Source: Amoebophrya sp. AT5.2
Lineage: Eukaryota > Sar > Dinophyceae > Syndiniales > Amoebophryaceae
Assembly (NCBI GenBank): GCA_005223375.1
Contig: RXOD01006491.1
Coordinates: 1 to 10,184, forward strand
Direction: 5' to 3'
Length of the DNA: 10,184 bases
Both the position numbers and the translations under genes were made by a program. Positions 1-8,081 of this stretch are shown here, in pieces. Numbering within the stretch: the first letter of the stretch is position 1; each line of letters begins with the position of its first letter. Below the pieces are notes generated by a model. It ran no database searches. It was not told the DNA's origin and saw only the letters and a list, made by a program, of their open reading frames with translations.

Positions 1-2051
1 GCCGTTGCGGCGTTGCTGTCGAGCTCGGCCGACGCTGCGTCCACGGAGATCGTTCTCGCTGCCCCTGGACGCGAGGACGGCCGCGCTGGAATGGAACTGC
101 CCCCTAACTTCTGGTGCCCCCTAACCGCTGTTTCCGCGTAGCTGGCTTCTCGTGACAGAGTCGATGTCGTACCCTCCACCTCTACATGGGGATCTGGTAG
201 ACCCACCGCAGCCTCTTCGCCCTCCGCCGGCCGCGGAGGCGTCCCCGCTTTTGTTCCCCCGCCCGCATTCGTTTTCCTGTAGTGCATCAGGGACCTGAAA
301 AAGTTGCGCCCCCAGACTTGGTTCGCCAGCCACGCGCTGCCCTGGTACAGGACGGCGCCGGTCAACGACAACACGAACCCCAGCGTCTGCACCTCCGAGC
401 ACTTCCGCCCGAACAGCAGCACGCCCACGAAAAGGGAGAGCGACAGTTTGATTTGCCCGACCAGCGAACTGGTCAAAGCCCCGAACACCTGCACCTGGAC
501 GAAGGCGCACACGTTGAAGGCCGCCGCGACCAAGCCGCTCAGGATTATCAAAGCGTAGGTGGACCCGCAGAGGTCCCCGGTGAGGAAGCGGACGGCGGGG
601 AGCGGACCCTCCGAAAGGAAAGCGAGGAGGGCGAGGAGCGCGGAATTCACGGGCGAGGAGTAGTAGAGCAGACAGATGGAGTCGAGAGACTTGATGTGGG
701 CAATCAGGTGGGCCATACGTCGCCGGCGGGTACGCTCGGATGTGGAGGTGGAGGAGAACGTTGATGTTGAGGATCGATGCAGATCCGTTCGCCGCGAATC
801 CATGTCCTCGCTGCACAAAATCACCTCCTGCGTCACCAGCTTCAGCGCGCGAAAAAAGCACGCGAGAACCGAAAACAGAACTCCGCACCGCGTCTCCCAC
901 GACAGCTGCAGCAACCCCTCCGCAGCGACCACCACGTACCCGTAGACAGGAGTGGTCCATGCCGGTGCTACTCCCGTTCCCCAGCCACCGCCGGCAACAG
1001 GCGGAAGAAAGTAGTCGAGACCTCCGATAGAGCGCGGCGCACGTTGTGTCGTGCTATCCATTTCTCCGATGGTCGGACGACTGCTACCGCCATCTTCCGC
1101 CATGCCGCCATCGGCCAGCACGACATCCACTGCGACATCCACCACGCCGCCCGCCGACTCGACACCGCCCTCCCCGCCCACGCACAGCATGCTCCCCACC
1201 ACGATGAGGGTGAGAGCCGCGTGCACCAGGTGCGGGTACCTCTTCTTCGAGAGCAAAACGTTGAAGAGCGGACACAGATTCTGCAGCGTCTCGTGGAGGT
1301 GCGGGTAGAGAAAAAGCAAAGCGGAATTCGCCGTGGCGATGCTCGCAGCACCACAGAAGGACAGCGGGCCGATGAGCAAAATCTGTTGTCTCCACGTGAG
1401 CCCGGACGGAATGGTTCTCCTCCGCGCCGTGATTGTTTTTGCCGTGTGGGAGAAGGCTTTCGCGGCCCTTGCGAGGTCAGCGATCGTGCGCGGTACGGCG
1501 TCTTCTTGATGAGATGCGCGAGCGTCTGCTGGCGTTCCCGACGCAGCGTCCTTCGCTTCTGATGTGGAGACCAAGGCTGTTGACTCCTCGCGCGGCCACG
1601 ACGTGCTCGTGCGGCTCGGCTCCTTGTCGTCCGTACGCGCCCTTACTTCGTTCCCCTGCGTGCCGCTCTCCGAGGTCCGATGACATTCAGCGACCCCCCG
1701 GGGGATCGGCTTCAGCTTTTGCGGCAGGTGCCACCGGCCCCTCAACAGCAGCCAGGAGCAAAACCAACTCGCGAGCATGTGCAAACTCGTCACGAACAGG
1801 GGATAGCGAAAAACGTCATCCGAGGTGAAAATCGCGCGCGTCAGATTCATCAGCAGAATGTTGCTGCCGAGGGAAAAGAGGAGCACTGCGAACTTCAGGA
1901 CCGGGGCGGCGGCCGACGCGGGCCTTTCCACGACCGCCGGAGGTTCTATTTGTGCCGTCCCGTCGTCCCTTCCCGCTGCCGCAGAGCCGCTCCCGGGGGG
2001 TCCCGCATCTGCGCCCATTTCGAAACTCCTCGATCCCGAAGGCAGCGTCAT
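1..2051 (-). CDS. Triose-phosphate/nucleotide-sugar transporter family protein (DMT superfamily), C-terminus beyond window
   Basis: Seen: one minus-strand frame stays open from ATG at 2051 to the left edge (at least 683 codons); an in-frame TGA lies upstream at 2166-2168. A second in-frame ATG at 2018 is an alternative start. Hydrophobic segments lie near residues 49-72, 83-104, 222-247, 249-268, 275-293, 365-383, 387-410, 455-478, 496-522, 529-550 and 556-572, about ten as in TPT-family carriers. Family-like stretches are SIATANSALLFLYPHLHETL (residues 238-257), KSLDSICLLYYSSPVNSALL (454-473) and SSLVGQIKLSLSLFVGVLLF (528-547). Known: members exchange phosphorylated sugars or nucleotide sugars across plastid or Golgi/ER membranes. 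The TM4 position that is Lys in triose-phosphate translocators is Asn here (LQNLCP), while the late-helix Lys535 remains, so the substrate is unclear. Odd: hydrophilic Ser/Thr/Glu/Gly-rich inserts at about 104-204, 297-345 and 412-446, plus a hydrophilic tail. These could hide in-frame introns, but no splicing is needed to read the gene. Confidence 0.88.
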   Translation of the reverse strand, partial: MTLPSGSRSFEMGADAGPPGSGSAAAGRDDGTAQIEPPAVVERPASAAAPVLKFAVLLFSLGSNILLMNLTRAIFTSDDVFRYPLFVTSLHMLASWFCSWLLLRGRWHLPQKLKPIPRGVAECHRTSESGTQGNEVRARTDDKEPSRTSTSWPREESTALVSTSEAKDAASGTPADARASHQEDAVPRTIADLARAAKAFSHTAKTITARRRTIPSGLTWRQQILLIGPLSFCGAASIATANSALLFLYPHLHETLQNLCPLFNVLLSKKRYPHLVHAALTLIVVGSMLCVGGEGGVESAGGVVDVAVDVVLADGGMAEDGGSSRPTIGEMDSTTQRAPRSIGGLDYFLPPVAGGGWGTGVAPAWTTPVYGYVVVAAEGLLQLSWETRCGVLFSVLACFFRALKLVTQEVILCSEDMDSRRTDLHRSSTSTFSSTSTSERTRRRRMAHLIAHIKSLDSICLLYYSSPVNSALLALLAFLSEGPLPAVRFLTGDLCGSTYALIILSGLVAAAFNVCAFVQVQVFGALTSSLVGQIKLSLSLFVGVLLFGRKCSEVQTLGFVLSLTGAVLYQGSAWLANQVWGRNFFRSLMHYRKTNAGGGTKAGTPPRPAEGEEAAVGLPDPHVEVEGTTSTLSREASYAETAVRGHQKLGGSSIPARPSSRPGAARTISVDAASAELDSNAAT
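98..125. repeat. 11-bp direct repeat within the transporter tail
   Basis: The string tgccccctaac occurs at 98-108 and again at 115-125. Both copies lie inside the hydrophilic C-terminal tail of the transporter reading frame, which stays open through them. Probably a local slippage duplication. Confidence 0.5.
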
Positions 2052-2654
2052 TTCGAACTCCACGTGCTGTGGTTCCGGTGCATTGCTACACGAGAGCGCC
2101 GCCCCCGGTGAGAGTCCAGCGCTTCGGCCCGCGGGTGTTGCCGACGGCGGTGCGGGGCGCAGCGCTCAACTGTCGCGGATAGGGCCATCATGATCTCTCG
2201 CGACAAAAAGAGTGGGCTCCTACATGGGCAACATCAGCCGATACTTCGGCATAAAGGGTGGGTCCTTGAAACGCAACTCAACATTTCTTGTACGGTCTGT
2301 TTCACCCTAGTACGTTCTGTAGTAGTTGGTGATGCTGCTTGTCGAAACTAGTAACAAACCGAAGCTCGGGGCAAATCGACACTGACAAACCGACGCCAGA
2401 TGATGCCTCAACACTGGCACGACAGAGGGGATACATTTCGACACTGGTGAATGCAAGCCTGTGGGCACAGATGCAACCGAGGATCGGAAATGCAGCCGGG
2501 ACGTGGACGTCGCGCATCTTCAACCACCCGCGAAGAAGCAATAGCCCTGTCACCGCATTCAAATCTGAAAAAATCATGCGCAGTCAGTTTAATTCGTTTG
2601 TTATTCGCTTGCAGTGGCTCTTTGAATTTTTTCACCTCTCGTGTGGTCGTGATC
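2052..2654. other. Spacer between the transporter start and the fusion-gene stop
   Basis: About 600 bases separating two co-directional minus-strand genes. It should hold the 3' untranslated region of the fusion gene and the promoter and 5' untranslated region of the transporter. The transporter frame is open without a Met from 2051 back to the TGA at 2166-2168. I see only short scattered repeats (tcgacactg near 2378 and near 2439) and no convincing RNA gene, TATA box or poly(A) signal. The frames open here (for example 2302-2577 minus, and plus-strand frames from 2339 and 2451) have no recognisable domains. Confidence 0.6.
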
Positions 2655-5600
2655 TCACGCGCCCCCCAGCGACCCTTCCCGCGCCATCGCCCCTCGCCCC
2701 GGCAGTCCGCACGCGTCCCCGGACCCCAGCCCGCATTTCGTCAGTGCCATTTCCGCCAGCCCGTCTTCTTCTTCTTCCGCTGTCGCAGAAGGCCCCGCAA
2801 CTGATGATTTACCAACCCCATTCCGCACCACGAATTCGTCCTCGTCCACTTTCGCGTGCCGCACCGCCATCAGCGGCTTCATGGCTTTCAATAAATTCGA
2901 GAACAGGTCGTGCATCAAAAACTCCTCCTTCGCCAGCAGCAGCTTCACCCGGTGCCGCTCCTTCGGCACCGCGAAGCACGCCGGGCAGTTGTCCGCGATC
3001 ACCGGGAGCTTGTTTTCCTCCGCGAACTTGGCCATCACCTTCTCGCGCACATACACGAGCGGGCGGATCACCCGCAGATCCTCGCTCTGCACCACATAGT
3101 GCGCCTTCATCGTCCGCAGCGCCCCGTTGTGGAACCCGCTCATGAGAAATGACTCCGCGAGGTCGTCCAGGTGCTGCCCTAATACGAGAACGTTGTACCC
3201 GAATTCCCGCATGCAGGTGTACAGCATGCCGCGTTTCATCCGCGCGCAAAAACTGCAAATGCTCACCTTCTTCGGGTTCATGTGTTGCTTGGCGAGTTCA
3301 ATCAACGGCTTCGACAGAAAGTGGTAGCGGACATTTAAAGCGTGCAGATACTCCTTCAGGGGAGAGGGGTCGTACTCAGGGGTCTCCGGATTCACGGTGG
3401 CGCAGGCGAGCTCGAACTTGATCGGGGAGCACTTCTGCAGGTGCAGCAGCACGTGCAGGAGCGAGAGCGAGTCCTTTCCGCCGGAGAGCCCGATCAAAAC
3501 TTTGTCGCCGGGCCGGATCATCTCGAAGTCCTTCATGGCCTGGCCGACCAGGGCTCGGAAGGTTTTGGGGATCTTCGGGTGCAACGCCGAGGACGCGTAT
3601 TTACGAAGGAGGCGGTGGTGCGACTCGACCAGGTGATCCGCCGCGGCCCGCCGATCCGCCGCGGCCTGCCGATCCGCCACGACGGTCGTGGGGTCGTCGT
3701 GATAACCGCTCGAGAAGTCCACCGCCTCCGCGCCGACGATCTCAGACAGGTCGAGCACTTCCTGCTCGCTGCTTTGGGGGTGTTCTTGTGCAGACGTCTT
3801 TTGTCGGGTGGCCACGGTGCGGTCCACAGCAGTTGGGGAGATCGTCGTGCTGCAACTTGCAGTAGACACGTCGGCATCTTTCAACATTTTCCCCTCCGCA
3901 AGGCCGGCCGCGAGCTCAGAATTATTTCCGGGGATCCGGAAGCAGCTTTCCTCCGGGCGCTCCGGCACGCGGCCCCCGTTATCTCCTTCGAAGATTGTGT
4001 GCAGCTGCGATACCTCGTTCTGCTTCGCGTGCTCTGTCGAAGCGACCACGTCCTGGGGGAGCGAAAACCACAACATGTTCGCCACCCGGCCATCCAGGAT
4101 TGGGTACCGCCGGTTCTTTGTTGGTATTCGGACATGCGCGATGATCTTCTCCTCGAAGTCGCGGAAACTCTCCAGCTGAGGCTGAAGGTTTCGAGGCAAA
4201 GTTTTTGGCAAGAACGTTGCCACCTTCTCCTTGTCCTTCCTCTCGGTATCCGCAGCGGGCTTATCAAGCTCGTGGGCCCCAAACAGGTCGAAGTTCCCCA
4301 GCCACACCCGCCTCGTCTCGTGGTCGTCGTCCTCGTGCTGCCACTCGCCCGTGTCTACGTCGAAGGAGTAGAGCGGCAGCAATACATCGGCGGCGTTTTC
4401 GCTGACGTATCTCAAGCAGTCCGCTAGAAAGTCCACGTCCGCCTCCCGCATCGTGTAGTGCAGGGAGATCCGGCAGAAGCCGGGGCGCAGCACCTCGGCG
4501 CCGTACCGCTTCAGCGCGGCGTCAAACTGGTCCGACACCTCGTCGCTCATGCCCAGGAGCTTCTGCGCATACGGCCCGGCGCAGGCGCAGCCGCCGCGCG
4601 CCTGGATCCCGAACAGGTCGTTCAGGACGGCGCACACGAAGTTGTAGTGTAGGTACCGCTTCTTGTGCCGAATGAGGAAGGAAAAGATGGGCACGACGCT
4701 GGGGCGGGGACTTGATGTAGTTCCTGCGGTTGTACTTGTAACGAAGCTCTCGGAGTTAGTCTTCGTTTTCCCCTGCACCGCACATTGCTCATCAAAATCC
4801 TCCTCCGTACAACTATCACTACTACTAGACACCAGCCCCCCCCCCAGCAGCTCGAAGTTCGCGCAGCCTTTCATTTTTTCCAAAAAGCGCTTCCTCAGTC
4901 GCTGCTCCTTTTCGAACACGAACTCCGACAGAGCGTGGTGGAGTTTGAACACCAGTCCGCACTTGACGTCCGCGAGCACGTTCGGGGTCCCTGCTTCTTC
5001 CCGCTCCTCGTGGTTCTGGATGTAGCTTTGGCCTTTGTCGCTCACGTAGAACACCGTGCCGCCGCCGGGCACGGTCGGCACCGCATTTCCTGTCAGCAGC
5101 TGCTTCTTCACCACGAGCACCCCGCTGCAGCCCGGGCCGCCCAGCAACTTGTGAGGCGAAAAAAACGCCGCGTCCACAGCAGCGTCCGCGCAGTTCCGGG
5201 GGTTCAGATCCACCCTTACGTGCGCGAGACTCGCGGCAAAGTCGAAGGCAACCACGCAGTTCAGTTTGTGCAACCTCTGCGTGAGAAAGGGAACATTGCG
5301 GAGCACGCCCGTGACGTTGCTACCCGCGGAGAGGACGGCGACCAGCCGCGGCGGCGGCGGTCTGGTGGCGAGATATATCTGGTCGCTGTCACTGGTATTT
5401 ACGGGAGGAGTCAGAGCCGTCACTTCGTGCTTTACGCGGTTCAACAGCTCCTCCTCGAATTCGGCCGGGTCGAGGTGAGCGTTGATCTCCACACAGCTGC
5501 AAGTTGCCGGATACTTGGCCGCGAGTTCGCGAAACGGCAGCGAGCTCGAGTGGTGTGCGAAGGGGTCCAGGAAAAAAATGGTCTTCCGCGGCTGCTTGGT

Positions 5601-6482
5601 GGCTTTTACTCCGAAGATGGCCGAAACGCCCGAAGAAGCAGTCCGACTCCCGAAGTTGCGGCTCTCGTTCTCCCGGTGCAGAGTGGTTTGGAGATGGGCG
5701 CGGAAGCAGGCCTCGTTCTTCAACCGCACGCCACACAACGTGCACTCGCAGCTCCCCCACCGGTCCTCCTTGAAAAATTGCCGAATGTTGTCGGTTAATT
5801 TCGCGGCGAGGTTCGAATTTTCCGCCAAGTGCCCGTACCCGGTGGGCTTCACTACATCACAGTCGCCGCAAGTAGTCGTGGTGGCAGCTGGTGCCCCCGC
5901 CGCGTCCTCTTCGTCTACTTTTTCCCCACGACCAGGAGCCTGCTCTTCTCTTCTGACAGCCTCTGCCGCTTCGGCAGAGATCTCGGCTTCGAGGAGCTGC
6001 TTGAACTTGTTCGCCGCTCCGGTCGAGCCGTTGCCCGTGAAAATGACCGCGTCGTTGATCGGACAACAGTTCAGCGCGTGCCGCACGATGTTTTTGGCTT
6101 CCGCCCGAAAATACGTGCTCTGCCGGGAGGTTGCGGTGGTGAGAGTGTGCGTGTTTCCGTACAAAGGGAGGACCTGTTTCTGCATCTCGCTCTCGATGGA
6201 ACCCAGCGCCTGCCCAGAGGCGGTGTAGTCGGCGTAAAAAACGGGAATCCTAGTGCACTCATGCTCTGTGGCCGGCGATTTTGGATCGACGTCAACGACT
6301 TTGAACACGGTTCGGACGCCGCCGGTGACCGTCTGCTGCCGAAGGCTCTCGCAGCGCTCCTCGAAGACGAGGCGCCGCCGCTCCCGGTCATGGTCCGGGT
6401 CGTCCCCGCTTGAGTTCGCTGGTGCGCCCTCGCCAGCGGTCACTGCCGACTCCTGCTCACCCACGAACTTGTAACGGAACAT
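2655..6482 (-). CDS. Fusion protein: class V cysteine desulfurase-like domain with inserted zinc finger + TtcA-type tRNA 2-thiocytidine synthetase
   Basis: Seen: 1275 codons without interruption. ATG at 6482 is the first Met after an in-frame TAG 15 bases upstream. Residues 78-700 form a class V PLP fold: YADYTASG (83-90), LYGNTHT (107-113), TGNGSTGA (149-156), HHSSSLPFRE (310-319), SAGSNVTG (385-392), PLP-binding Asp414, Schiff-base Lys445 in SPHKLLGGPG, and RGGCACAGPYA (629-639), whose Cys634 lines up with the SufS persulfide cysteine. Residues 247-269 are a C2H2 finger within an insert of about 130 residues. Residues 970-1205 are TtcA-like: SGGKDS PP-loop (1000-1005), CSFC (1076-1079), LGQHLDDLAE (1101-1110), IRPLVYVREK (1139-1148) and CPAC (1166-1169). 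Known: TtcA makes s2C32 in tRNA with a 4Fe-4S cluster, ATP and sulfur supplied by a desulfurase. Inferred: sulfur relay within one chain, in cytosol or organelle; no targeting peptide is evident. The linker at 740-960 and the C-tail are low complexity. A stand-alone Ncs6/Ctu1 identity is less likely because the TtcA cysteine spacing is present. Confidence 0.93.
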   Translation of the reverse strand: MFRYKFVGEQESAVTAGEGAPANSSGDDPDHDRERRRLVFEERCESLRQQTVTGGVRTVFKVVDVDPKSPATEHECTRIPVFYADYTASGQALGSIESEMQKQVLPLYGNTHTLTTATSRQSTYFRAEAKNIVRHALNCCPINDAVIFTGNGSTGAANKFKQLLEAEISAEAAEAVRREEQAPGRGEKVDEEDAAGAPAATTTTCGDCDVVKPTGYGHLAENSNLAAKLTDNIRQFFKEDRWGSCECTLCGVRLKNEACFRAHLQTTLHRENESRNFGSRTASSGVSAIFGVKATKQPRKTIFFLDPFAHHSSSLPFRELAAKYPATCSCVEINAHLDPAEFEEELLNRVKHEVTALTPPVNTSDSDQIYLATRPPPPRLVAVLSAGSNVTGVLRNVPFLTQRLHKLNCVVAFDFAASLAHVRVDLNPRNCADAAVDAAFFSPHKLLGGPGCSGVLVVKKQLLTGNAVPTVPGGGTVFYVSDKGQSYIQNHEEREEAGTPNVLADVKCGLVFKLHHALSEFVFEKEQRLRKRFLEKMKGCANFELLGGGLVSSSSDSCTEEDFDEQCAVQGKTKTNSESFVTSTTAGTTSSPRPSVVPIFSFLIRHKKRYLHYNFVCAVLNDLFGIQARGGCACAGPYAQKLLGMSDEVSDQFDAALKRYGAEVLRPGFCRISLHYTMREADVDFLADCLRYVSENAADVLLPLYSFDVDTGEWQHEDDDHETRRVWLGNFDLFGAHELDKPAADTERKDKEKVATFLPKTLPRNLQPQLESFRDFEEKIIAHVRIPTKNRRYPILDGRVANMLWFSLPQDVVASTEHAKQNEVSQLHTIFEGDNGGRVPERPEESCFRIPGNNSELAAGLAEGKMLKDADVSTASCSTTISPTAVDRTVATRQKTSAQEHPQSSEQEVLDLSEIVGAEAVDFSSGYHDDPTTVVADRQAAADRRAAADHLVESHHRLLRKYASSALHPKIPKTFRALVGQAMKDFEMIRPGDKVLIGLSGGKDSLSLLHVLLHLQKCSPIKFELACATVNPETPEYDPSPLKEYLHALNVRYHFLSKPLIELAKQHMNPKKVSICSFCARMKRGMLYTCMREFGYNVLVLGQHLDDLAESFLMSGFHNGALRTMKAHYVVQSEDLRVIRPLVYVREKVMAKFAEENKLPVIADNCPACFAVPKERHRVKLLLAKEEFLMHDLFSNLLKAMKPLMAVRHAKVDEDEFVVRNGVGKSSVAGPSATAEEEEDGLAEMALTKCGLGSGDACGLPGRGAMAREGSLGGA
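3635..3678. repeat. 18-bp tandem repeat, about 2.4 copies, in the interdomain linker
   Basis: The unit gatccgccgcggcccgcc (3635-3652) is followed by a copy with one change (3653-3670) and a partial third copy. On the minus strand it encodes an Ala/Asp/Arg repeat around residues 935-950 of the fusion protein, in the low-complexity linker between the desulfurase and TtcA domains. The 18-bp period keeps the frame. Confidence 0.75.
5676..5744 (-). other. Matrin/U1-type C2H2 zinc finger encoded inside the PLP domain
   Basis: Residues 247-269 of the fusion protein follow C-x2-C-x12-H-x5-H, with Cys247, Cys250, His263 and His269. This is the spacing of matrin/U1-type zinc fingers, which commonly contact RNA or double-stranded RNA. 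It sits between the helix after the TGNGSTGA motif (149-156) and the strand leading to HHSSSLPFRE (310-319), where class V aminotransferases normally have only a short loop. Acidic and low-complexity residues (about 165-210) precede it and a Ser/Lys-rich stretch follows. Zinc binding is inferred from spacing only. Confidence 0.7.
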
Positions 6483-6680
6483 GGTTCTTGGATACAGCTA
6501 TAGCCGCTTCCGGTTATTTCTCGAATGAACAATTAGCTATGCAGGAGCAGGAGTAGCTGGACGAGTCAAAAATCTATACAGAAACCATATCTATGCCGAT
6601 ATTGTGTCTGTGTGAGTGAAGCCGAAGCCTCCTCAAAGGGTGGCGATAGAGACCATCGGCTGGAATCAAAGGGCAGACAG

Positions 6681-6792
6681 CTTCGAATCGCGGACTTCGA
6701 ATCACGGATCCACGGGAACTCTCGATGATTGCGATCTTCGGGAACTTTCGATGATGAACCGTTACCGATGATTCTTTGGATCTACGGGAACT
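6681..6792. repeat. Cluster of short imperfect direct repeats
   Basis: A 14-bp tandem pair, cttcgaatcgcgga (6681-6694) and cttcgaatcacgga (6695-6708), is followed by cgggaactctcgatgat (6713-6729) and cgggaactttcgatgat (6739-6755). Then come cgatgat near 6766 and acgggaact at 6784-6792. The phrase ggatcyacgggaact also occurs twice, around 6706 and 6778. Spacing is irregular, so this is a degenerate repeat cluster about 200-300 bases upstream of the fusion-gene start. A weak minus-strand frame (6574-6876) crosses it without recognisable domains. Confidence 0.65.
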
Positions 6793-7742
6793 TAGTGATG
6801 GCATAGTGCTACTCCTGATCTTTGGAGTTGCCCTTTTCTCCTTGTCCTTTTCGTTCTTGATTCGTGCGTGTGCCACTGATGCAGCGCCAGCATACTGAGG
6901 TTTGCCACAAGAGGAAGAGGTTTGTTGTTTGTACAGGGTTCAAAGTGCGGTGTCAACAGTCGCGCCAGCGCTCTGGCTCCCAAGAGGGGCAGCACAGAGC
7001 GTGGTCATTCAAATTAGTAAATGGCTTTTAGCGCAGTGGTGTTTCGTTTTTTCAGACGGTGATTGAAGAAAGAAACAAATTGAGAGATCAGATACGCTGA
7101 TCACGACCGGAGTACGAAAGATGAAGGAGGCCAAAATTAGTTTAGCTATAGAGCAACGGCAGGCGGGGAGCCCCAGTGCAAACCCTTAGCGACAAGTGTG
7201 AGCAAAGTTTTGTCAATAAAACCGCATGCAGAAACATTAAAGAAATACCGCCTGACGAAGTCTAAGCCGCCCAGCCATCGTCTTAAAAAATACCTGATGG
7301 CGCTTAAAAAAGAAAGCTCTCATACGAGCGCGCCAACGTTGTTGTCGTCATGGTAGTTACAGTCAGTAGCATTACCGGACTTCACCTTCAGCACCGGCAC
7401 AGTTTTGGCACCTCCAGCACGACACGACGGAGTTCATATAGTCGTAGTCCAGTCCCTGAGATATTTTCATATTTTGTCGCTAGAATCAACACCATCAGCG
7501 AGCCTATTACGCTAGTACACCGACACACAATTATCATGATCATGAAAGAAAATAAATATAAGCTTTCGAAGGCCGCAGCCGCACCAGAAGCGGGGCCTGC
7601 AGCTGCGACAGAAATACTGTGATGTTGAAATTTAATGTCAAAAAAGGCACAAATAAGAAGCATTTGTTCCGATACTGAGCCGGATTGGTCTCATACGGAC
7701 CGCGTCCTGTAGCGTAGCTGCAAACGTTGTCTCATTATCCAG

Positions 7743-8081
7743 TTGGGCAGTGAGTTCGTTGTACGACTACGACGCGTGGTCGGTCTAAATGATATAATTT
7801 TTTTTGCATTTGGTTCACAACGCCCCAGGAAGATTGAAGCCGATGGCATCACATCGAACTTCACTCATCATATCCCTGCAGATTTGTTACGCACCCTTGC
7901 TCAGCCAGCGGAGACTGACTTATTCCTATCTAGTAAGTACAAACTTCCGAGGGGCTGCAAGCAGTGCGGTAGTAAATCAACTTCTTCATCGAGAAAAACA
8001 TTAACATCGAGCAAGAAAATAAAGGAAGTCCATGGTTTTGGCGGTAAGTGCCTGTGCCGTAGTACTGATATATATTTATGA
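7743..8081 (+). other. Weak candidate small coding region or spliced exon, function unknown
   Basis: A plus-strand open frame of 112 codons in an otherwise AT-rich spacer. The product is basic near its end (a Ser/Lys-rich stretch around residues 75-92) and contains cysteine pairs CKQC and CLC, but nothing I recognise. Two strong 5' splice-site-like strings occur in it, gtaagt at 7933-7938 and ggtaagt at 8043-8049. A possible acceptor ttcag lies near 8110-8114. This could be a small spliced gene transcribed against its neighbours, or chance. No upstream or downstream exon can be demonstrated. Confidence 0.2.

Noticed and set aside
98..125. CCCTAAC strings resembling telomere repeat units
   Set aside because: Only two isolated copies, inside an open coding frame; no tandem array.
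121..960. Minus-strand open frame of 279 codons
   Set aside because: It is a shifted frame of the transporter gene; composition is Arg/Gly/Pro-rich without hydrophobic segments.
777..1562. Plus-strand open frame of 261 codons
   Set aside because: It is the register-matched antisense of the transporter frame, is Arg/His-rich, and has no domain. The transporter reading has clear membrane helices and family motifs.
3342..4427. Plus-strand open frame of 361 codons opposite the fusion gene
   Set aside because: Antisense shadow of the long minus-strand gene; no recognisable domain, while the minus strand carries catalytic motifs.
4785..5798. Plus-strand open frame of 337 codons
   Set aside because: Antisense of the PLP domain; no domain of its own.
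6679..6710. ttcgaatc strings resembling a tRNA T-loop
   Set aside because: They form a simple 14-bp tandem pair and no cloverleaf, A box or acceptor stem can be built around them.
7299..7334. Possible hairpin ggcgctt...agcgcgcc
   Set aside because: The stem is short and bulged with a long loop; not convincing as a terminator or RNA gene.
7350..7663. Overlapping plus (7350-7622) and minus (7388-7663) open frames of about 90 codons
   Set aside because: Both are short, overlap each other in AT-rich spacer, and show no domain or conserved pattern.
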